From an uncultured bacterium (GTDB taxonomy: Bacteria > Desulfobacterota_D > UBA1144): a stretch of DNA of 64,000 nt. Both the position numbers and the translations under genes were made by a program. Shown here piece by piece: positions 19,884 to 31,539 of this stretch. The notes under the pieces are model-generated. The model did no database searches and was not told where the DNA came from. It was given only the letters and a program-made list of their open reading frames with translations. Where the stretch lies: assembly GCA_913050245.1 (NCBI GenBank), contig CAJWZJ010000004.1, positions 1 through 64,000 of the forward strand, written 5' to 3'. Within the stretch, counting starts at the first letter, position 1. Each line of letters starts with the position of its first letter.

Positions 19884-20858
19884 CTATCCTAGTTTTTTAA
19901 TTTCATCAGTTAAAGCAGGTAATACGTCGAATAGATCACCGCAAATTCCATAATCACATTTTTGGAATATTGGTGCGTCAGGGTCTTTGTTTATTGCAAC
20001 TATTACCTTTGACGACCCCATTCCTGCATAATGTTGAACTGACCCAGATATTCCGACAGCAACATAAAGATTTGGTGAAACAACTTTACCAGTCTGACCA
20101 ACTTGCATCTCATAAGGTACCCAACCTGAATCAACCGCAGCTCTTGAAGCTCCTGCTCCGGCACCAAGTGAATCGGCCAAATCATAAACAACTTTGAAAT
20201 TTTCACCGTTTGCCATTCCTCTACCACCAGAAACAATTTTATCAGCTTCTGTTAGCTCTGGTCTTTCTTTTGGAATAATTTTTGTCTCAATTACTTTATA
20301 ATTTTCATCTGAAGGTAAATCAACACTTTCAGACACAACTTCAGCGCTCGCAGAACCTTCAGTAGGTTTAAATGCATTTAATCTTACAGTAGCAATCATA
20401 GGTTTTACATCATGAAAACTAATAGTAGCTATAGATTTTCCAGAATATTTATATCTTTTTACTTGTAATGTTGATGATGAACTCATATCAACATCTATTG
20501 CATCCAAGCATAAACCAGCAGCTGTTCTAGATGCAACCCTAGGTAAAAAATCTTGATTTTGCAATGTATTTCCGCCCAATACAATATCAGGATTATGTTT
20601 TTTTATTACCTCGGATAAAGCAGCTGCATAAAGACTTGGATTAAAATCTTTTAAAGCTGGATTTTCTATTTTATAAAATTTTTCTGCTCCGTATTTTCCC
20701 AAATCTGCTTCAATAGCTCCGGAGTTATCGCCTACATAAACGGCGCAAACTGTTGCACCATTTTTTTCTTTCAATTTTGATGCCGCACTAAGAACTTCAT
20801 AAGTTACATTTCTTACTGTATCTTGTGCTTTATCTACTAATACCCAAATTTCACTCAT
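19884..20858 (-). CDS. etfA: Electron transfer flavoprotein alpha subunit
   Basis: VSGGRGM, LGAGAGASRAAVDSGW, GQTGKVVSPNLYVAVGISGSVQHYAGM. Confidence 0.97.
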   Translation of the reverse strand: MSEIWVLVDKAQDTVRNVTYEVLSAASKLKEKNGATVCAVYVGDNSGAIEADLGKYGAEKFYKIENPALKDFNPSLYAAALSEVIKKHNPDIVLGGNTLQNQDFLPRVASRTAAGLCLDAIDVDMSSSSTLQVKRYKYSGKSIATISFHDVKPMIATVRLNAFKPTEGSASAEVVSESVDLPSDENYKVIETKIIPKERPELTEADKIVSGGRGMANGENFKVVYDLADSLGAGAGASRAAVDSGWVPYEMQVGQTGKVVSPNLYVAVGISGSVQHYAGMGSSKVIVAINKDPDAPIFQKCDYGICGDLFDVLPALTDEIKKLG

Positions 20859-20867
20859 AATTTTCTC

Positions 20868-21680
20868 CTAAATAATTTTTGCCTCTTCTCTTAAAAGCTT
20901 AGCAAGTTCGGCAGATGCTTGTTGTACATCATTACCTTCGAGAACTTTAAGGCTTCTAGATATAGTTGGTATTTCAATATTATCAGTTTTAACTCTTGAT
21001 CCAGCAGAGCCCAAAGCATCTGCAGCTATACCAATTTCATCAGAATTAATTCCATCAACACCAACTTCTTCACATGGTTTCTTTTTTGCCTTCATAATTC
21101 CAGGCAATGATGCATATCTTGGCTCGTTAATACCTTGCTCAACAGTAACAACAGCAGGTAGTTTTAGTTCTCTTATTTCTTCACCGCCTTCAATTACTGA
21201 TGTTACCTTTACAGTCTTACTTCCTTCATCTACTTCAACTTTAGTAGCTAAGGTTGCCTGAGGTATATCAAGTTCTTCAGCAACTTGTATTGGGACCTGG
21301 CTTGATTCTTCATCTATCCATTTTTTACCAGCTAAAATTAAATCGATATCTCCTAATGATTTTATCTTAGAGCCTATAACTTTCCCAAGTGCAAAAGAAT
21401 CCATATCAGCAAAAGAGTCATCTTTGATATGAACTCCAGAATCGCCTCCCATAGCTAAAGATGTTCTAATTGCATCAACTGATCTTTCTGCGCCAACCGT
21501 TAGCACTACAACTTCAGCCCCAGTTTTTTCTTTAATTTGGACAGCTTCTTCTACAGCAAATTCATCAAATGGATTAAGAATCCATTTTATGTCATCAGTT
21601 TGTATTCCATTTCCTGAAGAATTAGCTTGAATTTTTGCTTCTGTGTCAGGTGTTTGCCTAACAATAACTAAAATTTTCAA
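20868..21680 (-). CDS. etfB: Electron transfer flavoprotein beta subunit
   Basis: ILNPFDEFAVEEAVQIKE, LAGKKWIDEESSQVP; adjacent to etfA. Confidence 0.96.
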   Translation of the reverse strand: MKILVIVRQTPDTEAKIQANSSGNGIQTDDIKWILNPFDEFAVEEAVQIKEKTGAEVVVLTVGAERSVDAIRTSLAMGGDSGVHIKDDSFADMDSFALGKVIGSKIKSLGDIDLILAGKKWIDEESSQVPIQVAEELDIPQATLATKVEVDEGSKTVKVTSVIEGGEEIRELKLPAVVTVEQGINEPRYASLPGIMKAKKKPCEEVGVDGINSDEIGIAADALGSAGSRVKTDNIEIPTISRSLKVLEGNDVQQASAELAKLLREEAKII

Positions 21681-21760
21681 TTTTTCCCCCTTGGTTACTT
21701 AAAAAGTACCTAGAAAATATTAAGTAATAGAGCATTAAAGTCAAGATTTAAAGGAATAAC

Positions 21761-22363
21761 TTACAATTTTCTTCTATCTATAAGTGATTTAGCTAATGTG
21801 TTCTTGTCTATATAGTCAACTTCGGACCCTAAGGGCATTCCGATAGCAATTCTTGAAGTTTTATTACAATATTTCTGTACTCGCTCATTTAAAAATCTAG
21901 CCGTGAACTCGCCATCATTTGTTGGATCTGTTGCAAATATTATTTCATTAAATTTTACTTTTTTTACTCTTTTTAAGAGCCTGTCAATTTTTAGATCCTC
22001 TGGTTTAATTCCTTTTGATACAGACAAAAGACCTTGTAATACATAATATTGTCCTTTGTATTCGCCACTTTCTTCAATGGAAATCATATCAAAAATATTT
22101 TCAACTACACATAATATTTTTGAATCCCTGACTGGGTCATTGCAAAAACATTTCTTTTCAAATACAAAGCTATTACAATTATTGCATATTTTCACTTTTT
22201 TCCTTGCCTCAACCATAGATTTTGCAATTTCTAAAGTTAAATTTGGTGGATTTTTCATTAGAAAAAGTGCTAATCTTGAAGCAGTCTTTTCGCCAATACT
22301 AGGAAATTTAGATAAGGATTCAATTAATTTATCAAATTCTTTACCCAAAATTTTTTCTTTCAT
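21761..22363 (-). CDS. recR: Recombination protein RecR
   Basis: FPSIGEKTASRLALFL, C4 zinc finger, Toprim, GMPLGSEVDYID. Confidence 0.97.
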   Translation of the reverse strand: MKEKILGKEFDKLIESLSKFPSIGEKTASRLALFLMKNPPNLTLEIAKSMVEARKKVKICNNCNSFVFEKKCFCNDPVRDSKILCVVENIFDMISIEESGEYKGQYYVLQGLLSVSKGIKPEDLKIDRLLKRVKKVKFNEIIFATDPTNDGEFTARFLNERVQKYCNKTSRIAIGMPLGSEVDYIDKNTLAKSLIDRRKL

Positions 22364-22369
22364 AAACTT

Positions 22370-22717
22370 TTATAACAAACCTGGAGGAATCCCCATCGAA
22401 GATGCAACCTCACCCATTTTTTCTTTAATTTTATCTCTACCTTTATCTAATACCTCATTAGTAGCAGCTTGTATTAAATCTTGAATCATATCCTTATCAC
22501 CAGAATTTAAAATTTCATCCTCAATATGAATTGATAGTATTTCTCCCTTTGCTTTTGCTTGAACCTTAACCATTCCACCTCCTGATGAAGATTCTACAAT
22601 TTCATTACCTGCATCATCTTGAATTTGCTCCATTTGTTTTTTCATTTTTTCTGCTTGCTTCATCATTGTTTTCATATTCATGTTTCCTGGTAATTTCATC
22701 CTAATTCTCCTTCTCAA
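22370..22717 (-). CDS. ebfC: YbaB/EbfC family nucleoid-associated protein
   Basis: MKTMMKQAEKMKKQMEQIQ...GIPPGLL; between dnaX and recR. Confidence 0.94.
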   Translation of the reverse strand: MRRRIRMKLPGNMNMKTMMKQAEKMKKQMEQIQDDAGNEIVESSSGGGMVKVQAKAKGEILSIHIEDEILNSGDKDMIQDLIQAATNEVLDKGRDKIKEKMGEVASSMGIPPGLL

Positions 22718-24059
22718 TCTCTAGAATCCTACAATCAAAAGTTTCAAATAAGCTCTTCATAGATTGAGATTCAAATAGTCTATCTTTATTTTCTTTTAAA
22801 TTGAAGGTTGTTTCTTTATCGCTAAGTAATTCCGAAGGCTTCTCAGAAATTAATTTGGTATCTTGATCTATATCATTCTTAATATGTATTTCACCATTTA
22901 CTGAATTTTTTATATCTTTCTTGAAATTAATATCAGAATTTTTTACTTTTTTTTTTGATTCTTCAGGTAGTTTGGTATCGAAATTAACAAAGTCTCCAAT
23001 TAAACATAACTTTATAATTGCTGTTTCTGCTGAAATTCTTAAATTAGTACTTTTAGATATATCCTGATATGAATTTATTAAATTATCAAAAATATTTTCA
23101 ACTTCATGAATAGAAATAGTTTCAAATTTTGAATTAAGCTCATTATCAATTAACTCAATGGTTGAGTCGTTGCTATTAATTTCAAGTTTAGAATAAATAA
23201 GACTTCGATAGAAGAACAATATAGACAAAATAAATTTTTTGATGTCATATCCTTTTTCGCAGATTTGTGCAAGTATTTCAAGACTTTCTTTAATATTTCC
23301 TGATAATATTTCAACCGAAATAGATTGAACTACCTCCTTAGGTGCGATCCCTAACTTTAGAATTGATTTATCGTATGATATTTTTTTATTTAAAGAATTT
23401 GATAGAAGTTCAAGTAAGCTAAGTGAATCACGAGCAGAACCATTTGCTTCATTAGCCAGCAATCTCACAGACTCATCGTCGATAATAATTTTTTCTAATT
23501 CGCAAACTTTATTTATCAAATCTTCTATTTTATTTCCATTTAAATTTGAAAAATTAATCATCTGACACCTAGATGATATCGTTATCGGTATTTTTTCCAC
23601 TTCTGTAGTTGCCAAGATAAATATTGTATTTTCATTAGGTTCTTCAAGTGTTTTTAATAATGCATTGAAGGCTGCTTTTGATAACATATGAACTTCATCA
23701 ATTATGAATACCTTATATTTACAAGTTAAAGATGAATATTGTGATATATCTATAACCTCTCTAATTTGATCAACACCATTATTTGATGCCGCATCAATTT
23801 CAATTACATCTAAAGACTTACCATCATCTATATCACTTCCTATCTGTGGATTATTAGAAATTTCTTCATAATTAATTGCTTTTGCAAAAATTCTTGCCAT
23901 TGAGGTTTTTCCAATTCCACGACCTCCGCAGAAAATTAAAGCATGAGGAATAGACTTGTTTTTAATAAAACTCTCTAGTATGGATATTGGCACTTCTTGT
24001 CCAACAACCTCATCAAAACTTTTGGGTCTATACTTTCTTGCTAAAACAATATACGACAT
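22701..24059 (-). CDS. dnaX: DNA polymerase III subunit gamma/tau
   Basis: MSYIVLARKYRPKSFDEVVGQ, GGRGIGKTSMARIFAKAIN, IDEVHMLSKAAFNALLKTLEEP. Start at 24059; the longer ORF runs back through SRP RNA and tRNA-Ser. Confidence 0.96.
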   Translation of the reverse strand: MSYIVLARKYRPKSFDEVVGQEVPISILESFIKNKSIPHALIFCGGRGIGKTSMARIFAKAINYEEISNNPQIGSDIDDGKSLDVIEIDAASNNGVDQIREVIDISQYSSLTCKYKVFIIDEVHMLSKAAFNALLKTLEEPNENTIFILATTEVEKIPITISSRCQMINFSNLNGNKIEDLINKVCELEKIIIDDESVRLLANEANGSARDSLSLLELLSNSLNKKISYDKSILKLGIAPKEVVQSISVEILSGNIKESLEILAQICEKGYDIKKFILSILFFYRSLIYSKLEINSNDSTIELIDNELNSKFETISIHEVENIFDNLINSYQDISKSTNLRISAETAIIKLCLIGDFVNFDTKLPEESKKKVKNSDINFKKDIKNSVNGEIHIKNDIDQDTKLISEKPSELLSDKETTFNLKENKDRLFESQSMKSLFETFDCRILEIEKEN

Positions 24060-24061
24060 AA

Positions 24062-24130
24062 GTTTTCCAGGCCGGCTTGTTACCGTTGCTACATTTCTGT
24101 CCTGGCGGAGTTCACAAGCCGACGAAATAT
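24062..24130 (-). ncRNA. ffs: Bacterial small SRP RNA (4.5S-type); ends approximate
   Basis: Minus strand GUCGGCUUGUGAACUCCGCCAGG-ACA-GAAA-UGU-AGCAACGGUAACAAGCCGGC: 10-bp outer helix, conserved CAGG/AGCA internal loop, GNRA tetraloop; located next to dnaX. Confidence 0.88.
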
Positions 24131-24134
24131 TTCC

Positions 24135-24220
24135 GGAGAGTGTGGGATTCGAACCCACGAGAGGGTTGAACCTCTACACGCTTTCCAAGCGTGCGCCTTC
24201 GGCCACTCGGCCAACTCTCC
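24135..24220 (-). tRNA. tRNA-Ser(GGA)
   Basis: ggagagttggccgagtggccgaaggcgcacgcttggaaagcgtg...gggttcgaatcccacactctcc; long variable arm, anticodon GGA. Confidence 0.97.
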
Positions 24221-24296
24221 AATATGTTTATATTAACATTTTTGTTAAACTAAGGTTAAAAATATTATTTATGTTTAATTCAGGTAAATTCATTTA

Positions 24297-24839
24297 ATGA
24301 AAAAATGGATTATTAAAGAAAAAAAATTATTAGAAAATCTTAAAATTTTTGATTTGTTTCGATACAAGATTAGGTCTCCTTACAAAAGTAGCAAAAAATT
24401 ATTTAACTTTTATGTTTTTAATTCTCCAGATTGGATAAATATCTTACCCATAACTAGAAATAATGAAGTTATATTCGTTAAACAATACAGAGCAGGAACT
24501 GAATCTATTACCTTGGAATTGCCTGGAGGTATGATTGATCCTGGTGAAAGTGTTTTATCATCTGCAAAAAGAGAACTTTATGAAGAAACTGGTTATAAAT
24601 CAAAAAAATGGAAGAAATTAGGGTATGTTCATCCTAATCCTGCAATTATGAATAATTCTTGTCATACATATCTGGCTCAGGATGTTGAACTTTTCTCTGA
24701 ACCGCAAAACTCAGGTAGCGAATATACAAAAGTTGAAATTATACCTTTGGATGAACTTGAAGACTTAATTCTGAAAAAAAAGATATCTCATTCATTGGTA
24801 ATTAATGCTATATATTGGTATAAACTTAATATTAAATAA
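24297..24839 (+). CDS. NUDIX hydrolase (ADP-ribose pyrophosphatase-like)
   Basis: Nudix box GGMIDPGESVLSSAKRELYEETGYKS. Confidence 0.92.
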   Translation: MKKWIIKEKKLLENLKIFDLFRYKIRSPYKSSKKLFNFYVFNSPDWINILPITRNNEVIFVKQYRAGTESITLELPGGMIDPGESVLSSAKRELYEETGYKSKKWKKLGYVHPNPAIMNNSCHTYLAQDVELFSEPQNSGSEYTKVEIIPLDELEDLILKKKISHSLVINAIYWYKLNIK

Positions 24840-24844
24840 TAAAG

Positions 24845-24928
24845 GGGCGAATGGCGGAACTGGTAGACGCGATGGCCTCAAAAGCCATTGAATTTCGATT
24901 CGTAAGGGTTCAAGTCCCTTTTCGCCCA
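24845..24928 (+). tRNA. tRNA-Leu(CAA)
   Basis: GGGCGAA/TTCGCCC acceptor, anticodon loop CTCAAAA, TPsiC GGTTCAAGTCC. Confidence 0.95.
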
Positions 24929-24953
24929 ATTTTATTAATGTATTATATAAATT

Positions 24954-25403
24954 ATGGATATTAAAAGGTTTTTAGATTTAAGATTTTTAGGTTTTTTATT
25001 TCTTACTTTAGATGGAAGAATCAAGAGGAAAACTTGGTGGTTTTCGCAAATTTTTTTAGTTGTTGTGGGAATTTTGATCTTAATTCCTATAGGAAGTGTT
25101 TTAGAGGCCTTAGATTGGGGAGATCCAGAGATTGAAAGATTTGTTCAATTCTTTGTTCTTATAATTTCTTTTCTTGGTGTTTTTTTAGATTCTAAAAGAT
25201 TACAGGATAGGTCTATAAATGGACTTGTTGCAATAATTCCATATGTACTTTCTGTTCCATATCAATTTGGTTTAATACCAGAAAATATTTTAAAAGGATA
25301 TGTTTTAGTAGTTTTAGTTGCAAGGGTATATATATTTATAAATGCAGGATTTATGAAAGGAGATGAAGGTGAAAACAAATTTGGACCTGAGCCAAATCAC
25401 TAA
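24954..25403 (+). CDS. DUF805-like membrane protein
   Basis: GRIKRKTWW, SKRLQDRSINGL, FMKGDEGENKFGPEP pattern with hydrophobic helices. Confidence 0.75.
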   Translation: MDIKRFLDLRFLGFLFLTLDGRIKRKTWWFSQIFLVVVGILILIPIGSVLEALDWGDPEIERFVQFFVLIISFLGVFLDSKRLQDRSINGLVAIIPYVLSVPYQFGLIPENILKGYVLVVLVARVYIFINAGFMKGDEGENKFGPEPNH

Positions 25404-26518
25404 TATCTAGGCATTTTTTCATCGAACTTTACTGCCCATGCATCAATACCACCCGCTAAGTTCCTAACTTTTTTATAACCCATTCCTTTAAGAATCCTTG
25501 CTGCTTGGAGACTTCTCATTCCATGATGACAGTAGACAATTATATCATCAGCAGTATCTAACTCGTGAACTCTGGATGTTAAATCACCTAGGGGAATCAG
25601 TTTTGAGTTTTTTAGACTACAAATTTCATATTCTCCTGGCTCCCTTACATCCAAAAGTTTTATATTATTATTTGATTCTTGAATATTCTTTAAATCATCA
25701 ACTGAAATTTCTAATTCGTTTTCAGTCTCATCAGTATTATTGATGCCACAAAATTCTTCATAATTTATTAGCTTTTCTACCTTGGGGGTATCAGGATTTT
25801 TTCTTAACTTAATTTCTCTAAATGACATTTTTAAAGAGTCATATATTAATAATCTGCCGCTTAAAGTTTGGCCAACATCTAATAAAATTTTTACAGTTTC
25901 AGTTGCCTGAATAACACCAATAATTCCAGGTAAAATTCCTAAAACACCACCCTCTGCGCATGAAGGAACCATTCCAGGTGGAGGTGGTTCAGGGTATAAG
26001 TCACGATAATGAGGACCATCTTTGTAATTAAACACTGTCGCCTGTCCTTCGAAACGAAAAATACTTCCATAAACATTTGGTTTACCCAAAATAACACATG
26101 CATCATTTACTAAATATCTTGTAGCGAAATTGTCAGTTCCATCGACTATTACATCGTAATCTTTAAATAAATCTAGAGCATTCTCAGCAGTTAATCTCAA
26201 ATTATAGGTATTAACATTTATATCAGAATTTAACTCTAGTAGCCTCTTTTTAGCGGATTCTACTTTTAACTCCCCAACTCGATCCTCAGCATGCAATATT
26301 TGTCTTTGCAAGTTGCTTAAATCAACAACATCAAAATCAACTATACCTAGAGTCCCTATACCAGCCGATGCAAGATATAATGCAAGTGGGGAACCAAGTC
26401 CGCCTGCACCAATACACAATACTTTAGATGCGGCAAGTTTTTCTTGACCTTTAACCCCAACTTCAGGCATGATGAGATGCCTACTATATCTACCAATTTG
26501 ATTTTTAGTTAATCCCAT
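25400..26518 (-). CDS. moeB: ThiF/MoeB-type E1-like adenylyltransferase with C-terminal rhodanese domain
   Basis: RYSRHLIMPEVGVKGQEKL, GAGGLGSPLALYLASAGIG, rhodanese LLDVREPGEYEI...YCHHGMRS. Confidence 0.92.
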   Translation of the reverse strand: MGLTKNQIGRYSRHLIMPEVGVKGQEKLAASKVLCIGAGGLGSPLALYLASAGIGTLGIVDFDVVDLSNLQRQILHAEDRVGELKVESAKKRLLELNSDINVNTYNLRLTAENALDLFKDYDVIVDGTDNFATRYLVNDACVILGKPNVYGSIFRFEGQATVFNYKDGPHYRDLYPEPPPPGMVPSCAEGGVLGILPGIIGVIQATETVKILLDVGQTLSGRLLIYDSLKMSFREIKLRKNPDTPKVEKLINYEEFCGINNTDETENELEISVDDLKNIQESNNNIKLLDVREPGEYEICSLKNSKLIPLGDLTSRVHELDTADDIIVYCHHGMRSLQAARILKGMGYKKVRNLAGGIDAWAVKFDEKMPRY

Positions 26519-26668
26519 TTAAACCTCACAGAAAGGAAAAATATAGCACAAAAATAAATTTTTGGAATTAAAACTTAATAATTTCTATTAAATTTGTGTT
26601 TTTATCTCTTATTAAGTAGAATCAAGTAAATTTATTTATATATTTTAATGATTAGGTTAGTATAAAGA

Positions 26669-28671
<2,003 letters not shown>

Positions 28672-28675
28672 TAAA

Positions 28676-30208
28676 ATGGAATTTAGTAAAGTTCTCATAT
28701 TAGATTTTGGATCTCAAGTTACAAAATTAATTGCACGAAATGTTAGAGAGCTTAATGTATATTGTGAAATAGTTCGCTTTGATATTTCTATTAATGAAAT
28801 TATAGAACAAAATCCAAAATGTATAATATTATCCGGTAGCCCAGCCAGTATATATGATAAAAAAAACCCAGAATTTGATAAAGAAATATTAAGTTTAAAT
28901 ATTCCTATTCTTGGGATTTGCTACGGAGCTCAACTTTTATCAAAAATCTTTAAATCTCAGGTTAAGAAATCTAAAATTAGAGAATTTGGACCTGTAAAGT
29001 TAATAAAGATTAAACAGGATAAAATATTAGATAAAATTCCAAATAACAGCATTTCTTGGATGTCTCATGGAGATACAATTTATAAACCAGGAAAAGTTAT
29101 TGATGTCCTAGCAAGGTCAGAATTTGGTTCAGTAGCAATCTTTAAACATAAAGCTAAAAAAATATATGGTACTCAGTTTCATCCTGAGGTTGTCCACACA
29201 TCTTTCGGTAAAAAATTTATTTCAAATTTTATCTTTTCTATTTCTAATTGTAAAAATAATTGGAAACCTAGTCGTTTGATAAAATCTAAAACAAAAGAGA
29301 TTCAGGATTTAGTCAAAGGTGGTAGGGCAATTTCAGCAATATCAGGAGGAGTTGATTCAAGCGTATCATCAGTTTTAGTTGCAAATGCAATAGGTACTAA
29401 ACTAAATTCATTTATCGTAGATACAGGATTGATGAGAAAAGATGAAATCAAACTTATTCTTCCAAATTTAAAGAAGCTAGGCGTGAATCCTAAGGTAATA
29501 AATGCTTCAAAAATTTTTCTTTCGAGATTAAAAGGCGTTACAAACCCCGAGAAAAAAAGAAAAATAATAGGAAAGACATTCATAGAGCTTTTTGAAAAAG
29601 AAGCTAAAAGAACCAAGGCAGAATTTTTAGTTCAAGGAACTTTATATCCTGATGTAATAGAGAGTGTAAGTATAAGTGGCCCATCTGCGGTCATAAAGTC
29701 TCATCATAATGTAGGTGGTCTGCCAAAAAGAATGAAATTAAAATTGGTTGAACCCTTAAGGGATTTATTTAAGGATGAAGTTAGAGTGCTTGGTAAAAGT
29801 CTCGGAATAGAAAAAGATTTAATCTCCAGACACCCTTTTCCCGGACCTGGTCTGGCTATAAGAATTTTGGGTGAAATCAATCAAGAAAGGGTAAAAATAC
29901 TTCAAGAAGCAGACAGCATTTATATAAATATTTTAAAAGAAAAGAAGTTGTATGATTTAATTTGGCAAGCATTTTGTGTTCTCATTCCGATTAAAACTGT
30001 AGGCGTTATGGGAGATGAAAGAACCTATGAAAACACTATTGCTATTAGAGCTGTTAACAGCACCGATGGAATGACGGCAAGTTGGTCTAGAATTCCATAT
30101 GATGTCTTAGATTTGATCTCCTCTGAAATTATTAATTCAGTTAAAGGTATAAATAAAGTTGTTTTTGATATCTCCAATAAGCCTCCAAGTACAATAGAGT
30201 GGGAATAA
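28676..30208 (+). CDS. guaA: GMP synthase (glutamine-hydrolysing)
   Basis: ILDFGSQVTKLIARNVRE, GICYGAQLL, SGGVDSSVSSVL, RHPFPGPGLAIRILGE, PPSTIEWE end. Confidence 0.98.
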   Translation: MEFSKVLILDFGSQVTKLIARNVRELNVYCEIVRFDISINEIIEQNPKCIILSGSPASIYDKKNPEFDKEILSLNIPILGICYGAQLLSKIFKSQVKKSKIREFGPVKLIKIKQDKILDKIPNNSISWMSHGDTIYKPGKVIDVLARSEFGSVAIFKHKAKKIYGTQFHPEVVHTSFGKKFISNFIFSISNCKNNWKPSRLIKSKTKEIQDLVKGGRAISAISGGVDSSVSSVLVANAIGTKLNSFIVDTGLMRKDEIKLILPNLKKLGVNPKVINASKIFLSRLKGVTNPEKKRKIIGKTFIELFEKEAKRTKAEFLVQGTLYPDVIESVSISGPSAVIKSHHNVGGLPKRMKLKLVEPLRDLFKDEVRVLGKSLGIEKDLISRHPFPGPGLAIRILGEINQERVKILQEADSIYINILKEKKLYDLIWQAFCVLIPIKTVGVMGDERTYENTIAIRAVNSTDGMTASWSRIPYDVLDLISSEIINSVKGINKVVFDISNKPPSTIEWE

Positions 30209-30249
30209 TACTTTTTCCTAATTAGTTATAATAACCTTAGGAGAGAGTA

Positions 30250-30426
30250 ATGGCCGAAATAAAAAATGAAGAAGCAAAAGATAAAGCTTTTGTTGAAATA
30301 ACCATACAACCAGGTGAAAAAATTGCATTATGTAGATGTTTTAAATCAGCAAATATGCCTTATTGTGATGGCGCACATAAAGAAGTTCCAGGAACTGGAC
30401 CTGCTATAGTAGACGCGAAATTATAA
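30250..30426 (+). CDS. CDGSH-type iron-sulfur domain protein (58 aa, below ORF-track size cutoff)
   Basis: MAEIKNEEAKDKAFVEITIQPGEKIALCRCFKSANMPYCDGAHKEVPGTGPAIVDAKL*: CRCxxSxxMPYCDGAH. Confidence 0.9.
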   Translation: MAEIKNEEAKDKAFVEITIQPGEKIALCRCFKSANMPYCDGAHKEVPGTGPAIVDAKL

Positions 30427-30486
30427 TAAATTTATAAAATAATTTATTATTCTTTTAATTTCTCTACTGATAGTTATATTCAAACT

Positions 30487-30777
30487 ATGAAGGGATGGTT
30501 TGATCTAAATCACTTAAGAGTTGCAGATTCCTTGAATAATAGACCAAAAAGAAATATTTTTATTCTTTATTTTACTCATATGTTCATAGGTTTTCGTGAA
30601 GCTTCTAATCAATTTTTAATGGGACTCGCAAGTATTATTCATGCAATCTTCCCTCCAGTTTTTAATTTTAAACTTTTAGAAAAAGTTATTAATCAAGCAA
30701 TCTCCTTACATAAGTATTTGCCGCAACATCCAGACTGGGAAAAATTAAAAGATGAACTTAACAAAGATATTAAATGA
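30487..30777 (+). CDS. Small membrane-associated protein, DUF6356-like
   Basis: YFTHMFIGFREASNQFLMGLASIIHAIFPPVF hydrophobic pattern; family assignment from recall. Confidence 0.55.
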   Translation: MKGWFDLNHLRVADSLNNRPKRNIFILYFTHMFIGFREASNQFLMGLASIIHAIFPPVFNFKLLEKVINQAISLHKYLPQHPDWEKLKDELNKDIK

Positions 30778-31435
30778 GGGTACGACAATATATACTAGCG
30801 GATCAACTGGTCCTTGCAAGGCAATCAATCAACCTGTTGAAAAAATTAAAGCTGCTAATAATATAGCCAGAGATGTTCAAAGCATATCTAAAAGAAGTAA
30901 AATATACACTGTTTGTAAGTTAAATCATGCAGGAGGATTATTTGCTCAAACTCTTCCGGCATATGAAATTAATGCGGAAATACTTATTGAAGATTTTAAT
31001 GCCTTTCGTTGGGTAAAAATTATTGAAAAATTTTCTCACTCACATCTTACCCCTGGTATGGCTAATGCGGTAACAATGACAAAATCATGGAAAAATTTGG
31101 ATCTAAAAGGAAAAACCATTACCTGTGGTAGCGATAGAGTTGATAATATATTCATAAATAAATTCTTAGAAAAAGATTGTATTTTTATAGTTAACTGGGG
31201 GATGAGCGAAGTTGGTCCAATTGCAATAAATCAAATATTCACCAAATCTGATTACCCAATCGAGGATTTTGGTGAATATAGTCTGATGGGCAACAAGTCT
31301 TATGTAGATACCAAAATTATTAATGATGAGTTATATGTAAAAGGTGATATATGTGTATATGATGATTGGTTTCCAACAGGTGATATTGTTAAAAAAGTTA
31401 ACAAAACTTTTTGGTATGTAGGAAGAAAAAAATAA
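30752..31435 (+). CDS. Truncated/minimal AMP-binding (ANL superfamily) protein, 227 aa
   Basis: YTSGSTGPCKAI P-loop, NWGMSEVGP, FPTGDIV, ends at GRKK hinge; no N-terminal or C-terminal ANL subdomain. Confidence 0.75.
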   Translation: MNLTKILNEGTTIYTSGSTGPCKAINQPVEKIKAANNIARDVQSISKRSKIYTVCKLNHAGGLFAQTLPAYEINAEILIEDFNAFRWVKIIEKFSHSHLTPGMANAVTMTKSWKNLDLKGKTITCGSDRVDNIFINKFLEKDCIFIVNWGMSEVGPIAINQIFTKSDYPIEDFGEYSLMGNKSYVDTKIINDELYVKGDICVYDDWFPTGDIVKKVNKTFWYVGRKK

Positions 31436-31539
31436 AGATTTACTACTTCTTAGTTAATATATATTAATGTGTAAAACTTCAATAATTATTCTTATAGGAA
31501 TATTTTTATTTGAAATTTATATGTTTCTGCAAATGTAAT

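Noticed and set aside
24060-24158. N-terminal extension of dnaX in the ORF track
   Set aside because: The region is the SRP RNA and part of tRNA-Ser; the DnaX consensus begins at MSYIVLARKYRPKSF (24059).
23956-24297. 113-aa plus-strand ORF across dnaX start and tRNA-Ser
   Set aside because: Covers RNA genes and antisense dnaX; no independent support.
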